Shown here one piece after another: positions 56,970 through 64,000 of a stretch of 64,000 bases of DNA; position 1 is the stretch's first letter; the number at the start of each line of letters is the position of its first letter. The DNA comes from Acanthochromis polyacanthus. Taxonomy: Eukaryota; Chordata; Actinopteri; Pomacentridae. Below the pieces are notes generated by a model. It searched no databases. It saw only the letters and a list, made by a program, of their open reading frames with translations, and was not told where the DNA came from. The stretch covers positions 6,290,653 through 6,354,652 of the forward strand of contig NC_067131.1 of the NCBI RefSeq assembly GCF_021347895.1, read 5' to 3'. The position numbers and the translations under genes were made by a program.

Positions 56970-59940
56970 TTGGCAGAGTTTTTCCTGCATAAAGGAATTT
57001 TTGGCAGCCGTCAAAGAGGTTTCAGTCAGCCCCAATGGAAAACCACCAGGGCCAAAATAAATGAAAGGACTGAGAATAAACAAAGCAATTCAATTCTTTA
57101 AATCAGGTTTGCTAATTTGGGTATTATTCACTCAGGCGTAATAGACCGTTTTGTTTATAAACTGGTCAGAAATAACAGGAGAATGCAAAGATTTATGTGA
57201 AATAACAGCCACATGGACTCACTGACTTTACTGTACGCCGACTGATGGTGGTTACTGCAGTGCATAGTCACCCCCCAAAGGCCCATTCTGAGCCAGACTT
57301 GGGCAAACTGTTTCCCTGTTTCCAGGATTTTTGCAAATGGAAGCTCACCAAGTGCCAGCTGTAGTTTCTTATTTACCATGCAAACACTAAAGCGATATCA
57401 GCCTTCTCGTCGGACTCAGGAAGGAAGTGAATAAACACAGAATGTCTAATTACTCCTTTAAATGCCGTCTGTGCTGCTGTTCAGCATTTTTAAAGCCTCT
57501 TTAGCTCAAAAGTGCGAAAAACTACACAGAACAAAAATATGAAAGCAGCATACAAATGGTTTTCTTATCTGACTTAGAGGAAAAGTTGAAAAGCTCATTT
57601 CTATTGTTCTGGTTGGCTGGAAATATGGATGGAAAGGATTAAATTAAGTTGATAGTGCACACATGAAAACAATGATCAGATAGTGTGATCAGCACAGATA
57701 CTCCTTTGACCCGTGACTATAAAAGGACACGTTAAAAAGCAGCTTTATTTAAATCGCATGATGCTACGGATGACCAGAGAAATGCGAAACGTGATCATGT
57801 CCCCCAAAAATGTGTGTCAACTTCACCGGGGCCTGCAGAAAAAGTTTTTACACCATTTTACAAGCAGCTTTGGGGTAGTTTGAACACTCACGAGTCCACA
57901 CACTAACTGCTTTATAACCATAGCAGCGTTTATTCCGTCTCCATGCTCACGAAATCGCTCTCACACCAGCCTCTACAGATCTGCAAATCTGCAAATCATT
58001 TCCCCATCCTCCTCCTTTAAAAGATCCATATTATACACATTTAACAAGTTAATGTAACCTCACACGTCTCCATAATGTATAATTCAGCTCAAAATCCTCC
58101 ACAGACTGTAAAATCTACCACCACTGTAATACTCTCGGTTTTAGCTCTCAGTATCGGCAACTGCTGCCTCTCTTACAGGAAAAGAGAAGCACATCTCTGT
58201 CCAACATGTCCACAGGCTGCACACTTGTTCAGCTCATTCACAGACACATTCGCTTAGGAAGTAAAGAAACAATGGAATGGTTGTTTGTCATATTTTGTGG
58301 GACTGTAGACAAACACAGGAGTCATAATGGCATTCTATAACAATAACAAATGGATTTTGCTGGTTGGTTAAAGTTGAGTTCTTGTTTATAAAGTATTCGG
58401 TCAAATGAAAGGGACCGTCTGCGTCATGCTAGCACAGATTGTTCCAGAGTCCAACCAAACTCAAATGCATGCCATTCTGAAATAAACGATTAAATCTGGC
58501 CAAGTGTTCCGTCTGAAATTAGCTCTATGCATCGCAGATGTGTTGCACTCTCTTGATTTGCCTATTCTTTCTTGAAATAATGTGCGGACTTGGTAGTTTC
58601 ATGACATTCGTTCTGTTGTAGAGATGCCATGTGTTAAAAAGAGGGTCATTTGAATCCAGTCTCAAGTCATCGGGTCCTTCTGCTTGACGGTCTCTAGTCG
58701 GTTTGGATTTTTTAATCATAAATGATGGATTCTTAAAATGGCACCTGTGAAGTTTTACCTTGATATATCACATACCTTCTGGATCATTAAAACACCAAAC
58801 AAAATGTCCAGTTTCAGTACATTTCTTGGCACATTGAAATTTGAGGCCACGTTTGATCGACAATATCTCAGGAAGTATTAAAGATAACAGCCTGAGATTT
58901 TCCCTTTTTTTCCCTCATCATGCCATTGCTTCAGAATCTGCAATATTATTTTTCAAAATTACATTGACATAGTTGACTTGTGCCTTATCAATGTTTTCTA
59001 GTAATGTGTGGTCAAAGATGGGACACTTTATGGTGGCTTTACTTTTTTTTTCATATTTCCACTCACCCATAACCACAGTCTATTTGTTTTACAACTAAAA
59101 TATTGCAGATTCTGAATCAATAACTTCATGAGAAATAATGGTGAAAATGTCAGGATTTTATCTTTAATATTTTCTGAGATATTGCAGTTGTAATATATTT
59201 CAATGCCTGAAATAACATGCTGAAAATGGGTCTACGGGAAATTTTTCTTAAAATTTTATCCCAGGAAAATATTTTTATATATCAGTCCAACATTCCCAGA
59301 TATCTTTAGTTTATGATAATAACAAAAATTGACAAATCAGAAGTAGCCAGGCATAAATTGCTCTTAAAAAGTCATGATTGCAGATGGAATGACCCAAAGA
59401 ATTCATAGAGCCTAATAAAATACTTCATGCTGCGTTTGTATTTGTGTTCAGGGGGGAATCGTTTGGGGGGCCAAGCTCTGCCTGTGTCCCTTGAACATTG
59501 TTGTGCCGGCCCTGCAGTGACCAAGATGCCAGTCACGATCCAGTAAACAAAGTTCACCTTCAAAGTCACTAAACAATTGCACATGTTCTTGAAAAACCTC
59601 ATTTCACTGACTTTTTCCCCCTCTCCTGCACACCTCCTCTGCCAAACTAAACGGTGTCCCCACGACCTCTCACCTGCTCCGTGAATAATCCCTGTTAGTG
59701 GCTGTAAACTGGCGCTGGCAGGTCTCCACTTACAGAAACCAAACAGATGTCCTCTGCACGCCGCTGCCAGCAGGTTACATTTGAGAGGAACGCAGAAAAA
59801 AGACGAGTGAAGGAGAGGGATGTTCGTGCGTAAAGGTTAAGGCCAAAAGCTACGAGATGACATCACCAAACCGGCTTTTTACACACCGTGTCGCCCAGAA
59901 GGCGGCGGCATCGGGCCGAACAAACCACTCCTGGTTGAAA
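56970..59940. other. Intergenic stretch between myoz1 and the CpG-rich segment
   Basis: No exon-like frame with recognisable peptide. The sequence is AT-rich to about 59.6 kb and then rises in GC toward the CpG segment. Confidence 0.5.
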
Positions 59941-59944
59941 AACA

Positions 59945-60122
59945 TAACGTTACGTCACACTCTCGAGCTTGGAGGAGATGGCCAAGATATCGCGAGAGCG
60001 GCGACCGCAGCGCTGGATGGCGCTGGTGGGGGCTAGATGCGCCCACGGCTCGCCCTCTCTCCCCGTTAAATCACACGGTAGGGCACGCGATCGGACGGAG
60101 ACTGGCGGCGACAGCGGCTGGG
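59945..60122 (+). promoter_or_regulatory. CpG-rich promoter-like segment with candidate first exon (next gene, perhaps usp54)
   Basis: CpG density rises sharply here against an AT-rich background. TTACGTCA at 59950-59957 is an exact ATF/CREB-type site, and TATCGCGAGA at 59988-59997 is one base from the TCTCGCGAGA core-promoter palindrome. A donor (GCTGG before GGTGAGTT, GT at 60123) closes a candidate first exon. In human 10q22 USP54 follows MYOZ1 in the same direction, so usp54 is the expected neighbour. No USP catalytic sequence is in the window, so the identity rests on synteny alone. Confidence 0.4.
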
Positions 60123-60284
60123 GTGAGTTACACAAAAACAAAAAACTACAACAACAACAACAAACAACAAACCTGCACGCTACGCAGTGCACGGGACTCC
60201 ATCGCGGCGGCTGGAGAGACCGTGAGGACGCGCATGTGACCGCACCGGACAGAGTAAGTGTGTGTGTCTTTAGTTTTTTACGCA

Positions 60285-60316
<32 letters not shown>

Positions 60317-62165
60317 AAAGAGGGGCCAGATGTGATCCCTCCAGATGTGACAGTCTCAGAGGATGGCTGTCTTTTTCCTTCTCCATCATCATGACTCTCA
60401 TCAGCAGCAGCAGGGGCAGGAGCGGAGCTTCTTGTGTCAGTTTTACGATTCCATCAACTGGTCTTTAATTCTCCTTTTACGCAGCTGCTTTAGATCCACT
60501 TAAACGTGCAGCAGCGCGTTTTCTCCACGCTCACAGGTGTATCCGTTCAGGTGCATGCCACTACAGCTTCCTTCTTGTCCGGTGCTGCGTGCATGCTTCC
60601 CCCTTTTTCACCCCCTCCTCGCCGGTGTTTGGTGGACTGTGCGGACTTGTTGATGGATGGAACCGAGAGACCGCAGCCTTTTTACCGCGGCGGATTCACG
60701 CTCGGCTGTCATCGCTCCCGGGGGGCCTCCAGTGATTTAATGTTGCGGTTTCGATCCGCGTGATTGATGACTTTGGCCCGCATCACCGGCAGCCTACAGC
60801 ACAGTCACATTATAGAGACGGTGACACAGCCTTCTGCTGCGCACAAACACGTGAACGCTGCCCATCCATCCCCCCCCCCCCCATCTCCATTTCTCCCACA
60901 GTCGACATCATTAAGCAGGAATACAAAAATGCAGTTTGTTGGGACCTTGCATGGACTTGTGGACCCAACCTTTAACCCTTAACCCCTTAATTAACCTGGC
61001 TGAGTTTTATCTCCACATGGGATGATGAAAAGGTGGCTGCGGTGCACACCTTCACCTGAGCTGAAATGTCTCCTTGACATTTAAGTTCTCATCAATTTTA
61101 CTTTCTTTTAGAGATGAAACACTTTGAAGGCAGCACTTGTAGCCCTCTAAGGTTAATAAAAGCACGTGTATGGATGTCTGAGCCTGTTTGAGTTAAAAAA
61201 AACAGCAGCTTTTGCTCATTATTTGGCATGAAATGTTCCTATATATGATGATTTTTACATGTTTGTGACCTCCTACTGTGGCTTTAACAAGGGCCGCGCT
61301 TTTGTATTTACAAGAAACAGGAATGTAGAGGAAGATAACTTTGCTAAGTTTTCCCTCAGCCTCAGTGGAGCCCCTGCCAGAAAGGTCTTCTCAGAGCATT
61401 ATTTAAATACTCAAACCAATCAGTGCGATTTATGGGATGTCGCGTGACGCTATGATGGCAACTTGACACGTGACGTGAACATCCTCAGAGCCGAGGATAA
61501 AGATCTCAGGGTTTAACTTTTGGTCTTGGCGTCTGCTTTTAGGTGGCTTTTTCTTGGGCGTTGTTTCTACTGGAATCTTCAGAATCCAAGCGGTCATGTG
61601 GCGAAACATTTTTTGTCTATTCCATTCACTAATTGGGCTGAAATCCTCCCAGTGTTCCTCTCTACATGTGTGATCCCTGCTCGTGTCCCCCCCCCCCCCC
61701 CCTCCCCCTCCGGGCTTTTACATACTGTTGACATTTGGGTGGAAGTGCTTCTGCCTCAGTGGCTGCTGTTGGGTCCACATGTGCGGGATTATGGGAGGGC
61801 TGAGGTATAAGGAGGAGCAGATTAAACGGAGGATGAAGACGGAGGAGAGGGAAGAAAAGGCCTGCTCACGCTGCACGCCTCCTGTGACCTTTACCATCCG
61901 TCGGAGTGCTCCTTCTTCCTCGCTTTTCCCCCGTAACCGATCCTCTTTGACATGTGGTTGTTTATTCAGTCTAATATCCCACTTATTGTTCCTCTCATCC
62001 TCTTACCCCTTTACTTCCCTCCTCTGTGCTCTTTGTTTCTTCCTCCTTCCAAATTCCCTGCCCCTCTTTTTTTTCTCCCACTAATCTCTTTGCCTCTTCC
62101 TTGACTTTCTCATCTTTTGTTTCCCTACTTTCCTTCACTCTTTCCTGATCTCCTACTATCCTTCT
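60123..62165. other. GC-rich flank and presumed first-intron sequence
   Basis: CpG stays high to about 60.8 kb. A TG run sits at 60285-60310, and C-runs near 60.87 and 61.69 kb. No coding exon was recognised; open frames here have no family resemblance. Confidence 0.45.
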
Positions 62166-62169
62166 CCTG

Positions 62170-62800
62170 TTTTTCCCCTTTTCTAATCCTTACCTCCCTC
62201 TGATCATCCTTTCCTTTCCTTTCCTTTCCTTTCCTTTTCTGTTCTGTCCTTTCTTTTCTTTTCCTTTTCTTTCCTTTATTTTCCTGTCCTTTTGTGTCCT
62301 TTCCTTTCCTTTTCTTGTCCTTTTGTTTCCTTTCCTTTTGTCCCCTCTCATTCTTTCCTCTTTCCCATTTCATTTTCTTTTCTGTTATGTCTTTCCCCAC
62401 CCCCTTTCCCTTCTCTCCCCCTTCTCTTATTCCTTTCCTTTCCTTTCCTGTCCTGTCCTTTCCTGTCCTTTCCTTTCCTATTGTTATTTCTCTTTCTTTC
62501 CTTTTGTGTCCTGTCCTTTCTTTTCTTTTCCTTTTCTTTCCTTTCCTTTCCTTTCCTTTCCTTTCCTTTCCTTTCCTTTCCTTTCCGTGTCCTTTTGTTT
62601 CCTTTACTTTTCTTTCATTTTCTTTTGTCCCCTGTCATTCTTTCCTCTTTCCCATTTCATTTTCTTTTCTGTTATGTCTTTCCCCACCCCCTTTCCCTTC
62701 TCTCCCCCTTCTCTCTTTCCTTTCCTTTCCTTTCCTTTCCTTTCCTTTCCTTTCCTTTCCTTTCCTTTCCTTTCCTTTCCTTTCCTTTCCTTCATCACCC
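62170..62800. repeat. Pyrimidine tract of CCTTT repeats with internal duplication
   Basis: Arrays of TTTCC units are separated by a unique-looking block (CTTTCCTCTTTCCCATTTCA, TTTTCTTTTCTGTTATGTCT) present twice, near 62353 and 62640, so about 287 bases were duplicated in tandem. Almost no purines occur on the plus strand. Confidence 0.9.
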
Positions 62801-63601
62801 CAAAACCCTGTTTCTCCTCCTCCTCCTCTCCTCTCACTCTCTACTCTGACCTAAACTGTGGAAACCTCACATGATTCCCAGCATGCATGGTAAATAAGGG
62901 TGGTTATGTAATAGCCTAAATATTAAGCAAATATTCGCCCCTCTTTATATTTTCCACTAATAGGATCGGCTGTGCACATGTGCCACGGTTATAATGGGTT
63001 GCATCTAGGTTAGGGCGTGCACGTGAGCGTGTTTGTGAGCGTGCTTGTGACCGTGCACGCCGTTACGCGCATCCTCTCACATGTAGTATACTTTAATGTT
63101 ACAGAGTGCGAGCGGGGAAATGACCTTGAAGCTTCCCCCCCAAAAAAAGGGAAAAAAAGAGAGAAGTGATCCCGGTCAGCTCACACATGCAGCTGCACGT
63201 GTCGCTACTGTATGTTCTCACACATGCATAGACATCACGTATGTACGTTCTCCATAGATTGTAAATGGAAAAGAGGGGGAGGAAGAGTCGCACAGAGGGG
63301 AGGATGAACTCTGGGCTCTCCCTATTGTCAGCCAGGGCTATTTGAAGTTACACATAACCCAGTTACAGGGAAACCACTGTGCGTATGTGAGCACATGCAT
63401 GTGAAGTTTTTTCGGAAAGCAAAGAGACAGAGATGAATGGGGCAAGGAGTGGAGAGAGTGAATGGAAAATAGAGGTCAGTGGAAGAAAGTGAGAGACGGA
63501 GTGAAGTGAATGGGAGGGAGAGAAGAAAGTGCAGCCAAAAGGAGACAGAAAAACTGAGAGGCGCACAGTTTGTGAAAGATCAAGCCTTCTTTTCTTGCAC
63601 C

Positions 63602-63633
63602 GGGGGGCGGGGGGGGGGGGGGGGGGGGGGGGG
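63602..63633. repeat. G homopolymer run
   Basis: GGGGGG, one C, then about 25 consecutive Gs, directly followed by TTATATAAATA. Confidence 0.9.
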
Positions 63634-64000
63634 TTATATAAATATAGTTCTAGCCTTTATGTTTCTGTGAGCGGGAGGGAGACAGCGTGAGAGACAGGCT
63701 ATTGTCATCAGGGACAGTATCAGCTCTTTGTTGGGTTTGCTTGACACTGGCGTCACTGTCACCGAACCCACGCTGAACCCACGGCCGTCAGAGAGAAAGC
63801 GACAGTAAATTCAGAATTCCAGAATGGTCTCATTAGCAGCGGTTTTTACTTTCATCCAACGCTGAGGTCAGTTTTTGAATTGCGGAATGCATTCCTCACA
63901 GCTGGCGGGAATAAACAGGATCATAAAATGGGAAACAAATGGGTGAATTAGACTAATGAGAAGTGGGCAAGATGCTGATCCTGTGAATTGCTGTTGATGA

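Noticed and set aside
59969..60394. 141-codon plus-strand frame in the CpG-rich segment
   Set aside because: No family similarity, interrupted by a good donor at 60122, and GC-rich DNA lacks stops by chance. Better read as 5' UTR or promoter.
62292..62874. Three overlapping frames of about 185 codons made of FPFLSFPFLS repeats
   Set aside because: They are translations of the TTTCC pyrimidine array in three frames. Lack of stops is expected from the base composition.

Overview
This is a vertebrate nuclear window, almost certainly from a teleost fish. The genes are split into exons with consensus GT/AG junctions. Their proteins resemble vertebrate SEC24C, SYNPO2L and MYOZ1. The introns are full of Tc1/mariner and hAT-type DNA transposon debris, non-LTR retrotransposon tails and long CA/GATA microsatellites, as is usual in fish. 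No bacterial, viral or CRISPR features were seen.

Layout. (1) About 1-18.65 kb, minus strand: sec24c, a COPII cargo adaptor. The 5' non-coding exon, the start codon and 18 coding exons (about 993 codons) are here; the last exons lie beyond base 1. (2) 18.65-21.65 kb: head-to-head spacer. (3) 21.65-36.35 kb, plus strand: synpo2l, five coding exons, 1213 aa, PDZ domain first and proline-rich actin-associated region after. Two exon-like segments at 40.8 and 41.5 kb are in the right phase to be alternative 3' exons. (4) 45.5-56.1 kb, plus strand: myoz1, five coding exons, 245 aa. (5) 59.9-60.3 kb: a CpG-rich, promoter-like segment with a candidate first exon. By conserved gene order this may be the start of usp54, but no usp54 coding sequence is visible. 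(6) 60.4-64 kb: low-complexity DNA, including a duplicated pyrimidine tract and a G-run.

The order sec24c - synpo2l - myoz1 matches human 10q22. It also resembles the paralogous 4q26 block SEC24D - SYNPO2 - MYOZ2, but residue matches (MNVNQ start of sec24c, PPDSEAYYGETDSDAD in synpo2l, MPxS...PNKK and a GET(E/D)(E/D)L tail in myoz1) favour the SEC24C/SYNPO2L/MYOZ1 block. Which of the two teleost-specific duplicates this is cannot be decided here. synpo2l and myoz1 both encode Z-disc proteins of striated muscle, so they may be co-regulated; sec24c is a housekeeping secretory gene.

No new biological system is claimed. The points most worth checking are the possible alternative 3' exons of synpo2l, a duplicated mini-exon in sec24c, and a transposon-in-transposon whose pre-insertion site survives in a second copy 42 kb away.
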